Shown piece by piece: positions 23,380 through 34,861 of a stretch of 64,000 nt of DNA. The notes beneath the pieces are model-generated. The model worked only from the letters and a program-made list of their open reading frames with translations. It was not told the origin of the DNA and did not search any database. The DNA is taken from NCBI GenBank assembly GCA_026874595.1, contig CM049316.1:29309339-29373338 (forward strand), read 5' to 3'. The translations under genes and the position numbers were made by a program. Position 1 is the first letter of the stretch. The number at the start of each line of letters is the position of its first letter. This stretch comes from Sipunculus nudus. Lineage: Eukaryota; Annelida; Sipuncula; Golfingiida; Sipunculidae.

Positions 23380-25385
23380 TCTTATTTTATTTTTTTATTT
23401 ATATGCCATTCATAAGAGTATTTGCTAAATATCCAATATTTTGTCCTGACTATTTTGGAAGGTTTTATATAATCGTTCAGGGTTTTGGTAGGTTCCTCTA
23501 GTGCCACATCTCTTCTTGAAAAGAACTTGCGTCCCTGTGCTATCAAAATTGTATGGTATTATGGCTGCAACAATTATTTATTATTATCATTATTATTATT
23601 ATTAATATATCTTTATTCAGAATTGCTTGTTCAGAATATACTGATCTTCCACAAGGCCCTGATCGTGGAGAGACATGTTAGAATTATTTAGGTTGTATGA
23701 ATGTGTTAAAATCTTGATATTTTTGGTTTGGTTTGTTTCCATGTCTATTGCAAAGATACGATAAATTCCTCTATTTTTTAGGTTTGCCTTACATATAGCG
23801 TATATCAAAACCATTTATGTGGATACATTTCTAATATTCTACACACCTTTGATTCTTCTACCGAAGATAATACAACTGGAGACAAAACCATGTAACTCCG
23901 TGATCATGCTATCATATTAAAGCAATAAGCCAACTTTCAGTACTCGAATACATACATGCATACATACATACATAGAATTAATCATAATACATTCCCATAA
24001 TTACATTTTCCTTTCTCTGTTAATATGGGACAAAGTGAAGTATCAAACAATCAGGTGTTTAGTGTAACCTTGTTAAAATCACAATATAGCATCAACTGAC
24101 ATTTCCAATTGCACACGACTGCCCCGTAATAATCTATGTATGTAATTGTAACATATAAGATGTCAAAATAAGAGAGCAACTAAAAGCCTACTTACCCATT
24201 AAGCCAGCGCTCTACAGTACTCTCTGCTAACCAGTGGAACCGACGTGTGTACACTGGTGAAGATTACTTATAGTGTCCTATAAAGCTTCCCTCATATCAA
24301 GGAAACTTATTCAGTGTTAAGACCAAGTAAAAACATCTGTATACATACGAATACCTGTAACCATTCATTAAACGTAGTTCACGCTTTACCACCTAGAAAG
24401 GTCAGATTCATGTGAAAACATGTAGCTATACAATAAGTGGGGGATTTCGTATTTTGTATTTTTATCTGATTAAGTGTACTGTAAATTGCTGTATAATGAT
24501 TTGAAGTCCCCCATTATGGATTAAGGAAGATACGGGGATAATATCAGTGATATATAATCATTCATTAGAGTGCTAAAATAATCGTAGCACGCTTGTTCTT
24601 AAACGGCATTATAAAAATAGATTTTGAAGAGAAATGTTGAATAATGATGTATTAAGTTATGTATGGACAGGCGTGTCTGATTATGATGTTATATTCTGTG
24701 TATTGAAGGGACCTATTATGATATCGTGGATGAGACATATTAAACTCATAATATATTTTCCATGAATAGTTTGATTAAGGATCACTTATTTGGTTTTTTA
24801 TTCATCTTCTATGTTTTCTCATTTTTAATGAAAACCCTGAAAATATTTCTTAGTCTAAAAGCACCTCACACAGGATAACCGAAAACAGTGGTTAGTTCGT
24901 CATTATGTAGTACACGATTTAGTTGTTATATTAGCCACTAAGAGTAGCCATGACAACATGACACTCAGGCCTTCGGAAATAAACTGATCGTTCCTCAGTT
25001 CATCTAAAATCAACGTTTGGGATGACAGGTTACACTAAGAGTCGCTGCATTTCAATCCTAAATGGTGGCAGCGCGTTTTGCAAAAGTGACTCGGCAACAT
25101 ATGTATCCACGTAGCATCCAATCCGCACCCTCACGTAAAGTCAATATCCACATATGTCACTGGTTCTTTAAAATATGTATATTTCTGAATTGTTGAATTA
25201 TAACGTCACTCGAAGATCACGTGAATGTTGATGCTACAGTCGTGAGAGCTTAACAATTATCCTGGCAATATGAACGAAAACGCAAATAAAACTTACCCTG
25301 TCTATATAAAACACCTAAAAATAAAATGCTAAAAAAAAGAAAGCAACTTAACCTATACTTACTTAATAGACCCGAGCTCTACTAT
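23380..25385. other. non-coding stretch
   Basis: AT-rich with no recognisable gene; an ATT repeat at 23580-23604, a CATA repeat at 23950-23974, and a trace of the GTGGCGGAAGG repeat near 24370-24430. Only short frames of 60-70 codons occur. Confidence 0.5.
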
Positions 25386-25389
25386 GAGA

Positions 25390-25817
25390 GTTTCTTTTTG
25401 TTTTTTGTTTGTTTGTTTCCTTTGTTATTTGTTTTATTGGAGGTAACCGCCTCCATTTTTAATGCTAGCTTATAAAGTATTTGCACTTCTGCAAAATTCC
25501 ATTTCGGGTTCGGACTATGTGACAGGGCCGTATCACAGGCTTCCTCTCATATTATAAAGTGTGTTAACCAGGCCTTGTGTCGACTGCACCTGCGAGCCAT
25601 GGGCGTGTAATCGTACTCATTGTTGTGTCATACTACCGAGGAACCCCCAAAATGCGCATTCGTTTGTGAGTGAACCACGGCTTTGGGCATGGTCTTCCCA
25701 TTAAGCATGAAGAGTAAAAATCTTAGGTTTGGGCCGACCGTGAAAATTTCACCGCCTCATCTGATGTTAAACCGGCTTTGTTTCCTCTGCTCTACCCCTG
25801 AGCCAAGAAGCCGGCCT
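25390..25817 (-). mobile_element. tRNA-derived SINE with A-rich tail, minus-strand copy
   Basis: Read on the minus strand it starts CAGGCCGGCTTCTTGGCTCA with GGGGTAGAGCA (box-A-like), has GGCGGTGAAATTTTCACGGT in the body and ends GGCGGTTACCTCC. It is followed by an A-rich tail (25390-25438 on the plus strand is a run of TTTG and TTTT), as expected for a retroposed SINE. It shares most blocks with 22984-23357 and 9715-9996, giving one family with three copies in the window. Box B is eroded in this copy. Confidence 0.8.
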
Positions 25818-25823
25818 GAAATG

Positions 25824-25827
<4 letters not shown>

Positions 25828-25889
<62 letters not shown>
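25828..25889. repeat. (TA)n then (GA)n microsatellite
   Basis: About 28 bp of TA directly followed by about 34 bp of GA. The 99-codon plus frame 25683-25982 runs through it and is not a gene. Confidence 0.95.
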
Positions 25890-25891
<2 letters not shown>

Positions 25892-25949
25892 ATACAGGCT
25901 TCCATTAAACCAAGCTGTGCGTAAAAAACATATAACCCTGCATCCATGC

Positions 25950-26215
25950 TATATTTATAAGTGGCGGAAGGTTTACCATTGAGAAAGGCCAGCCACATGT
26001 GAAAACCTGTGCCTATGCATTAGTTAAAGGGGCGGAAGATTTACCATTGAAAAAGGCCAGCAACATTTGAATATCTGTGTCGATGCATTAGTCCAACAAA
26101 AGACCGGCAACATGAGAAAACCCGTATCAATGTATTAAAGAATGTGGCGGAAAGACGGGCTACATGTGAAAACTTGTATTCATGTATTAATTGTAGTGGC
26201 GGAAGATTACTTTTG
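25950..26215. repeat. ~65-70-bp tandem repeat with GTGGCGGAAGGTTTACC
   Basis: Three to four diverged units with GGCGGAAG at 25964, 26029, 26145 and 26198, CATGTGAAAA-like and ATGCATTAGTTAAA-like blocks. It is the same family as 19190-19370. Confidence 0.65.
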
Positions 26216-26374
26216 CATAAACAGGTGATTATATGTTGTCATATCTGATTGACAGCCCAAAATATGGGCTGTTCTTTATGCCGAATGCTACCGCAAGCGT
26301 GCCGCTATCGCTGTCGTGACCCAAAAGGGGCCACCCAGCACTAGGACCTTTTGCCGAGCGCTACCCCATTGCCA

Positions 26375-27427
26375 TTAGAACCCTGCGCGGGCCATAACCC
26401 GCCCCGCGAACTTTTTTATGGTTTTGTGGGACATGGCTGGCCAAAAAAATTTCTTGCGGACAGTAGCAGGTGCGCTTAAAAGCTTGGATACGCGGGGCGG
26501 AGGTGGGGGGCTACATGATATGTTAGTACGGGTTTCTACGTACCGAAAGCATGGTTATTGCGCGGGGATGATTACATTTACTTAAGCACTACAGGTCTGT
26601 TTATGTTCCTTCGGTTATTCCATTTTATGAATTACTATACTGCACTGGTGAAATATAAAATCCTTGAGTTTTGATACATATTCATCTATACAGGGAACAC
26701 TGGTCATAGTGGCATATCTGGAAATAGTGTTGTATATTTAGACGGGTCTTCACTGTAGGCCTATATTTGTGGCCAGTCTCAGTTATAACATAACATGGCT
26801 GAGGGTAGAGCACCAGGGTGAGTTTACCTGTGATGTTATAATAGTCACTGCATGGGCTGCATCTGGCTTGTCACCAGCTGGATATAGCTTTACATAACTC
26901 ACAAAGACTAAAATGTGCTAACCATGGATGAGCCAAGGAACATGGGCTAGTTAAGAGGACTGCATTGGCAAAGCAGTATATAATTAAGAGCATGGCGCTC
27001 GTTTAAGACCATGACGTACCATTTGGCAAGTGGTAATTCTTAAAAATTAAATGAAAATGGAAATTCTGTGACACTCCTTTCTTACATGCGAAAAAAATCA
27101 TACCATCGGCAAACATGCATGCTATCTACTCACAAAAGATGGTCATTCATTATAAATATATGAAAATCAATCATAATTTTTTAGTCGGCTACCTGTTATA
27201 GGTTGTCCCTTGTGGTTATCCTCAGGTTGACTGCGGGCTGACTTTTTGGTAAAAATGAGGGCCGGGGCCGATGCAAAGCTTCAAAAAATGCGAAATTTAG
27301 CTGAAAGCTAAATGTGCGGGGTTGTGCAGGGCGGGTTTTCACAACTGTTGGGCGGAGCGGTTGTGGGCTGAAGGTTTGTTTTGCGGGGCGGGTGCGGGCT
27401 CTATATTCCGACCCGCGCAGGGCTCTA
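26375..27427. mobile_element. candidate DNA element with GC-rich inverted ends
   Basis: Left TTAGAACCCTGCGCGGG (26375-26391) and right CCCGCGCAGGGCTCTAA (27412-27428) are inverted repeats with one mismatch, and the similarity continues inward as CCCGCCCCGC-like blocks (26400-26408 and 27384-27390 region). Flanking octamers ATTGCCAT and ATTATGAC share only ATT, so no clean target duplication is seen. The interior is mostly AT-rich with a second GC-rich patch at 26492-26513 and another at 27230-27400. No transposase frame. The GC-rich ends against AT-rich surroundings support an inserted element. Confidence 0.5.
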
Positions 27428-27858
27428 ATTATGACAGATGTCAGTTCTCGGGGCAACGCGGAGCATCGAGCGCAAGGGACTTATTGACGAGCGTTTCCAC
27501 AGAGCGTTTGACAGATGTCTTCATTGACGTGATCATTGCAATAACTTAATTCCCTATAAAATTTGTATTATAATATTTTATATCGCTTACCATTATCTTC
27601 ACCTAGTAACAATATGGTGTTTCCTTTTATTTATAAACACGATGTAAAATATGGAATTGATAGAATTTTTTTGTTGAATTGTTATGTGCAAGGGTTGAAG
27701 TGACAGTGTATTTTAACTGTAAATTCCTTTTCACTGTAATATAGGATCATGTATTGTTTTTCTGAATGGATATTAATGGATAATTTTCCAACGAACAAAA
27801 CACTGTTTGAAAACTTGTTAATTATATGCTGCGTTAATTATTAAATATACACACACAC

Positions 27859-27860
<2 letters not shown>

Positions 27861-27902
<42 letters not shown>

Positions 27903-27905
27903 TTA
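27861..27905. repeat. (TA)n microsatellite, flanked by (CA)n and TTTA
   Basis: About 38 bp of TA after a short ACACACAC run, continuing into ATTTATTTA. Confidence 0.95.
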
Positions 27906-27944
27906 TTTATATATATACTTAACTGTAAACTTTTTAAAGTTTTT

Positions 27945-28375
27945 TACAGGAAACCGAGTGGATTTGGTCAATTATCGCCCAGTTAGAATGACCAGTTCTG
28001 ATTATAAAGTATCAGCTTTCGTATACGTATACAAGCGAAGAGACTTCTAATATTATATCAAATAGTTCCAGAAGAACAAACAGCATATATAAAAGGACGC
28101 GACATTGGAACAATTATTTGATGTATCGGATTACATAACGTTTTCTATGAGAAAGAGACTTAAAAAAATTAAAAGGACTGATCTGCTGTCTGGTTTCTTT
28201 TAAGCTTTTGATAATTTAAATATTGACATCTTACTAAAATGTAAACGTAAATATGATTTAGTTAAATCTTTCAGTGAATTGATGGAAATACTTTTTCATA
28301 GTCCAATTTTTACTGTTAAGGATAATGGGTGTTTTCACAAAACACTAACGATGGGAAAAGGAATTAAGACACATA
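27945..28375 (+). pseudogene. decayed L1-type LINE reverse transcriptase fragment
   Basis: Conceptual translation in shifting plus frames gives recognisable reverse transcriptase pieces in the right order. These are a NYRPV block (finger motif, as in NYRPI), EEQTAYIKGRDIGT (as in L1/Tx1-type proteins), an AFDNLNIDILLK block matching motif A, and KTLTMGKGIKT where the GVRQG motif B would be. Stops and frameshifts interrupt it and the aspartate-pair motif C is missing, because the fragment ends at a junction with the Gypsy remnant. Non-functional. The clade assignment is by eye. Confidence 0.6.
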
Positions 28376-29780
28376 TGTTAGATCTACGCCGTGATGGCCT
28401 GCCATAATCGCCTCGTGGCCCATCGTCATAACATCAGTCTGTAACGACGGGTTACAAGATACTTGATCAGTCCGGATCACCGCGTGTATCTCGCGCAACA
28501 CGGACTAAGAAATCGTACTTAACCCGGAAGTGCTATCACTTCCGCTTGTAGAGTCCGCAAGGTTCAAGTAGGGAGGTAAGGACTGATCTTCTCCCTGCGC
28601 CTTTAAGCATTCGCCCGGACTTACATCAGCAACTGGACTAGCTACATGTAAAACATCGCGTCGGCGACTTTCGCTTTGTGCAGCGGGACGTGTTTCTACT
28701 GCGGACGTCACTTCCGGTGGTGATCCGTCAAACAACCGACACTCGACGTCGCGTCCGGATCCACGTATGTTTCACGTACTCCTGCTGAAGAGCAAACGAA
28801 ATCGCACAGCACTTCGGCTGCCTTTACGTTAACTTTCCCCTGACAAATTGGTATAGAGCTACCGCCCTTTTCCAGAGCGGTCAATCCGAATGACTGACCC
28901 TATTTTTCCGAATCCGGATTAACGGGACCGAAGGGTTCCGACTCGGATTCCGTATCAACCCGGGAAGCACTACTACGGGAACTCGCTTTAAAACTGTGTA
29001 AGCCATGGGCCTCCGTATTACTCTCTGCCATCTCCGCCATGCTATCTTTATCGGGATACTGTCTCTCTTTCAGAAACACAGAGAGATCCTTGCTGCAACA
29101 GTTCAAATACTGTTCATGCATCAGCATGTCAACTTACAGTTTGATGTCATCGGCTATACCCTCTATCTCGATCAAATGGTCAAGATATACACAAAGCCTA
29201 ACCTGGAATTGACTGGCTGGTTTTCCACGGTCTGGCCTACAAGTACGAAACTTGTCGCGATAACCCTCCTCAGTCATCTGGTAATGCTTGAAAAGAGTTA
29301 ACTTTAGCTTATCGTAGTCCATTGCGACGCTAACGGCGCGTTAGTATAAAGCGCATTACCACGCAACAAAGGACTTAAGTACAAAGCCCAGCTTTCACGA
29401 TCGTAGTTTTGACACAGCGCTAAACACTCCAAACGCTCAAGAAACGCGGCTAGTTTATCGTGCTGCTCGTCAAACGGAGGTTGAGTTTCGGGACCGATTC
29501 CCTATTCCTCATCTGTTTACTTTCACCGTTATCGCTAGTATTGAGTGCCGACTACAGCACTTCTATCTCGCGAGCTCTCTGAGTTTCGCGTTCTACTCGC
29601 TGTCTAGCCTTCTCATCGCCCTCAGCGGCTTTCCGCTGCTTGGCCTCTACACGCTTGTTACCAAACTCTTGCAGAGTCTCGTCCTTGTACCCTAACGCTT
29701 GCCCACTTTCGGTATTGGACTTCAAGGACTCCTTGGTAACGGCTGAATTAACCGACTATGCAAGTGAACCGTGTAGCATA
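28376..29780 (-). pseudogene. decayed Gypsy-type gag-protease-integrase remnant
   Basis: Read on the minus strand from 29780: a charged coiled-coil N-terminal part (GNKRVEAKQRKAAEGDEKAR), then a SCAN-like gag region. The gag pieces are LAAFLERLECLALCQNYDRE, YDKLKLTLFKHYQMTEEGY, KFRTCRPDRGKPASQF and YLNCCSKDLSVFLKERQYP (28900-29322). A degenerate protease region follows (a VLCDF..SSAGV block where DTG would be, near 28810). It jumps directly to an integrase zinc-finger start, TMGHEAIMAGHHGV, near 28385-28430. Reverse transcriptase and RNase H are absent, so this is an internal-deletion derivative with stops and frameshifts. Gypsy affiliation rests on the gag and H2C2-like pieces. Confidence 0.65.
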
Positions 29781-29869
29781 CACAAAAACCCGCAAACGTA
29801 AATAGTAAATAGGAAACGCTGAAAAGTGAACCGGTGGTATCCTTACAATCACACGTGGGTCGCACCAAA

Positions 29870-30345
29870 CATCAAAAGACGCACGGACGTACGGATGAAC
29901 ATCAAGTATGTGATATTAAAGTCTTAGTACACTAATCAAAAGCAAACACTTACCTGGCGTGTGACCTCACTCAACAAATTACCAGAAACCAAGGTAATAA
30001 TTAAAACAGCTCTAACTATCAAATCTCATCTCTAGTCTGAGTAATTATCAAACGTATAACGGTGTCTTATAATATAACTGAGTTACTATTAAGCATAAAG
30101 CGCAATTTACCGTATGAAAGTATTAACCTGCATTTACTCTGCATGGAGTGTGTATGGGTCAAGTCTCAGTACTGACTCTCAATTTAAAAAAATGACAAAA
30201 CATTAAACTATTCAAAGAAGTTATATAAAAAAATCAGTGTGAAAATTTCACCAAATACTCAGGAAATAAAATTCGTGCTAGGATGTTGGCTCTAAAACGG
30301 CTGAATCAATCCTGAAAGAATGGCCACCAAGACATGTCACAACCC
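29870..30345 (-). repeat. possible LTR or 5' leader of the Gypsy remnant
   Basis: This lies directly upstream of the gag remnant on the minus strand. It would begin with TGTGACATGTCTTGGTGGCC (30325-30345), a plausible TG start of an LTR. Near its end a TTTGGTGCGACCCACGTG stretch (about 29854-29872) could be the primer-binding region. No second LTR is present in the window to compare with, so the limits are guesses. Confidence 0.3.
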
Positions 30346-31440
30346 TAGAGATGTGAACGACAATGCGTATTATTAAGGATTGTGTGATTTGCGATTGGCC
30401 TATGGTTTCCATTATCCCTTTGAATGGAGCGCACATTCACGTTAATTCATTTAAAGCATAAGGAACAAGCAAACGTGCTTTGTTCTTTAAATGATTTGAT
30501 TTTCCGAATGAGATGCAACCGAGTTTATTCCCTAACGCATCAGTTGGCCGAATTTAATAGGTATCTGACAATGAGGATTTACCGACTGGTATAAGGAACG
30601 CCAGGTGGACAAGGAACGCCACCTGTCCCGAATCGTTGAACCGAAGGTGTTTTCCAGTACTGTCGTAAGTTCTCCCGTCATATCCAGGTGAACAATTTGA
30701 ATTCCTCGCACAATCCGTTGATTCCCGGCTATAGCAATTATATCAGATAGGCCAAGATGGGCATATGTGTTTTTTCATGCTGCCATTTCTCACCATAAAA
30801 GAGGGCACTGCCTTGAAATATAAGTCTGTCTTTGCCAACTCGCTGCAATGTCAGACAGCAATATCGATATGGAGGGTATTTGAAAGGCGTGTATAATCAC
30901 AATGTAAAAATTCCATCTTGATTTAAAACCTTACGCTGATGTATTCGCGGAGCAAGGTCAAGTCAATCGTTGATATATAGATAGTAGGAATTCGCCCTAT
31001 TCATATTTGTATATGAACTAGGGTCCAGTAACATCTAACGAATCATGGAGATAATAGTTTATGAAGAAACATGAATACGAACTGCATGGCAGGTTTAGGT
31101 TGGGTTAGCATACACTTAATAATATAATACAGGATTACGTGAAGTTTTACGAGATAAATGTACACCGACTCCCGGGATACTATAACATGCAAAAATCCCT
31201 AAAGCTAAATTTACAATCGCGATGTATGCTGAGCTATCGTTGTTACCCGATAAAAGGTATCCCTTTAAGGTGCCTAAGGGAAAGGGTTGCCGTTAACAAG
31301 TGAGGGACCGGGTTGCCTATGGTTTATGTGGGAAAGTAGAGATTGTGTGTGGTTTTTGATGGCGCATCCAACGTGTCAGCACAAATGCACTCAACAAAAC
31401 ACAAGTCAGTGGCTAAACAACAACAAAAGTATATATTAAA
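30346..31440. other. non-coding stretch
   Basis: No recognisable gene. A short AGGAACGCCA duplication lies at 30594-30622. The 88-codon minus frame at 31324-31590 overlaps the minisatellite and is not convincing. Confidence 0.45.
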
Positions 31441-31445
31441 AAAAA

Positions 31446-34427
31446 ATGAATGGTCCGGTGAGTTCTCTAGATCCCCTGCACTTGCGATACTGGTCCCCGG
31501 CTGGCGGCACCACTCTGGACCCCTGCTGGCGGCATCTCTCTCGACTCCGGCTGGCGGCATCTCCCTCAACACATGCCGGCGGCACCTCACTGCAATTCAC
31601 TGGATATCCGCTGGCAGCACCTCACTCGACACAAGTTGGCAGCATTTTACTCGACACGGACTGACGGCACCTCAATCGACACCAGCTGACAGCACCTGAT
31701 TCGATACGGCTGGCAATAACAGCATTTCACCGGTTGGTGGCCCTCACTTGACACAGGCTGTCAGCACCTCACTCGACACCGGCTGGCAGCACCTCACTCG
31801 ACACGGACTGACGGCACCTCAATCGACACCAGCTGACAGCACCTGATTCGATACGGCTGGCAATAACTCTCGCAGCACCTCTCTAGACACTGGACGGCTT
31901 CAGCTTTTGCAGCACCTGTCTGGACCTGGCTTGCAGCACCTCTGTAGTCGCTGGCGGTCGGCACTTCTGGACTCTGCAGGCTCCACAGACTGCGTGACTC
32001 GATTCTGCGTATGTACTTCTTTATATTCCCTTCTACCCAGGAGGCTCATTTATATTCATAACACTAATACAAAGCCTTGCCTGTTTTTTTCACCATGGCC
32101 TATCTATATTCATTAACACGATGAATACTGAATAGGCTGGAAACAAAACACGGGGAACCCAAAAGGGTCCGCTTTAACAGAAGCATAACTAGACCTTCAT
32201 TGCACTCGGCAACCTATAATTGACTTCTGCCATTGTTTAAGCAAACAATACTCAGACCAGCGCGTCAAATCTCTCAACAGATACAAATGTACCGCACATC
32301 CCGTACAGCTAACCTGAAATAATGAAAATAAAACAAAATGACACAATCCATTTGGCTTCGGTAGAGTGAACATTAATTGTGTAGCGATAGCCTGCAAAAT
32401 GAGCCGTGTAATTAGTTCCATGCGTTTACAAGACTAAGGAGTTGTGTAATGTTGTTCCTAATATGGTAAGCAAAAAGTGGATGTTTCTATTTTGTCAAAC
32501 CTCTATTTATCGGTGCATTAATCAGAATTTCCAATACACGTCAGCACAATTGAGGACATATAAATCCACAAATCCTTGAGTCAAGCAAAATCGTCTAAAA
32601 CAGCAACAGATCTCAGGAGGGAGCTGATTTACATTCGAGTGTCCAGAGGTTAGACTACGATAAAACACTTGGTAAATAGTTAATAGTCTTTAATTCATCA
32701 TCGAGTTTGAATTTAACGTATGCTCTTGTACAGTATGGTCCTGTGAAGAAGTCTTCAGTTTGTGATATTCAGATTTTAAATGCAGTAAGTGCCAGTGCAC
32801 AATGGTGTCTGTAGTATTGAAAGGTAAAATTTGACGATATTGTAATGCAAAGCACCAGGCGGCATCAAGGTTTATTTGATCGCTAGTCCACTGCTTCCCA
32901 TGCAATATTGGTTATTATCACGAGGTAAATACGGTGTATACAATGCAAGTACAGTGTCATTACTCGATGTATCTGGTTAATAGTGCTATTGTCAAAGCAT
33001 TAAAGACATTGTGAAGAGTGCCATTGTTAGCGGTGGGCGTGTGCCCATTTAGTTAACTATAGCAGATGTACAAAAAAGTACGATGTAACATTCGAGGAGT
33101 CGGGATCATTCTAGGCGGAAGGCCATTACGGCAAACTTGCAGTTGTACTCTGTCGTGGAGGATAAGAGCATAAATTATTGCACTTTTTCTGTCGTAGAGG
33201 CCTCGAGGGTTAGAGCACAAATCATTGCTCTTTTTCTCTGTTCAATAGTTTTTTACCCCGGTGCTACCATTCTTGTAATTATAATAGGGTACACGTATTA
33301 ATGATATGTTTGTCTTATCCTGGTATCAGTCGTAACTATGAGCGTTATGTCTGTGGTTTAGCCTGACATAATGATATCTTACCGTTCTGGTTCAAATGTT
33401 TACATCTATGCTCGATATTGCCAAACTACCTAAAAGACTAAAAGCCAATGCTTTTAATGAATACAAATAAAAATATTGAATTTTACCTATGTAAACTGCC
33501 AAAAGTAGACATCAATTTTGTTTATTAAAGATAATAACAGTATTGGGTATTACTTTCAAAGATTAATCAGTTCAGCCGGAAATAGCTCAAGGAGCATCGA
33601 ATGTGAAAGCACCTCATAGAGGAGTATAGTTTGTACCTGGGCCCATCCGTTTGTAAAGGCTCCAAAACTATCACAATCTTGTCATACTGATTGATTTTAC
33701 AAAAAAGAAATCTGAAAAAGAAAACGTATAAAAATTTAAAGATTATTCTGACAAGTCACCAGATCCAACTTTCACTTCCAGAATATTATGTTATAATTAT
33801 TGAATAATCTATAATTTTCTTTGCAAACGGGAGACCCATGAAATACTTTGCAGAATATTTTAATTTTCTTTTACATTTTTATTCTGTTCAAAAGGGTTTG
33901 AACCTTTGCCAATGCAAAAATTATATCGTCTTTTGTATGTGAGACTTCAATTAAAAAATAAACGATCGATGATGTGTGCTGGTCAGGATGAAGAAGAAGG
34001 AGTGATCATGTATTCAGAATAAATATTATATAACATGTTGACAGAAAATTCTAAAACTATTTATGTGCTTTAGTTCGTACTTGATGCTTATAATAAAAAT
34101 GCAGTGGATCCCATAATGGCAAAGGAATTTGTTAAATTTATTTTTACAATTAAGAATGAGACTAAAATGACCGTCATTGCCTATACGAAAACTTTCACAT
34201 ATGTCGATAAACATTATTCGACAACACACTATTTGACAACATAATAGTATCTTTTTGTGGCTTTCGTTCATCAAACTTTGACTAAAGGAAATGATTTCTT
34301 GGTGGTATGTGATTGTCTCTGGAAAAAAAACATGTTAAATGTTTTAAAAGTATAAAAAAACAAATGATCAGGCCAATATAAACGGACAAAGAGAGAGAGA
34401 GAGAGAAAGAGAAGTGGGGACCAGTTA
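31446..34427. repeat. ~3-kb direct repeat, copy A
   Basis: Near-collinear with copy B (40321-45139) over about 3 kb, starting in a ~25-bp minisatellite and ending at GGACCAGTTA. High similarity is evident: for example GATTCTGCGTATGTACTTCT at 32002 and 40751, and AGTAATGAC-free blocks such as GACCTTCATTGCACTCGGCA at 32191 and 40942. The body (32100-34427) has no convincing gene; short minus frames are preserved between copies only because the DNA is. Copy A keeps the empty site ATTGCCAA (33417-33424) of the transposon found in copy B. Confidence 0.85.
31500..31960. repeat. ~25-bp minisatellite at the head of copy A
   Basis: Diverged units of CTGGCAGCACCTCACTCGAC followed by ACCGG. A block of about 67 bp (CGACACGGACTGACGGCACC onward) appears twice, at about 31650 and 31799, showing higher-order duplication. 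The 72- and 118-codon plus frames here are products of the repeat. Confidence 0.85.
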
Positions 34428-34861
34428 TTGCTTGATTGATTCTTTATTTCCTCCTTTTTTACAAAGAGAGTACAATCATTACGGAAATTAATTAAATATA
34501 ACATATAACTATTAATAACTAAATAATACAAAAAAGATGATGGTAAGCTGCATAAATAGTTTATGCCGTGAAATCATATATATCGTTGAAATATTACTCA
34601 TAAGATTACAAGAGACAACCTAGTCCAGTGGCTTCATATAGAGAGGCAATATAATACCACATTATGTCATAACGAAATAGTGGCTCTGATTAAATGTTGC
34701 ACAGAGTCAGCAATTATCAATATAAAATCAATATATGCATTGTGGTCTTCAAAAAGACTACACTTATATCCAAAACACACATCAACTAAATCAGAGCTGT
34801 TCATATTGTGCAGTGCCATAGCTGTAGACACATTAAAGCGATCAAATAAATTTTCCCATAA

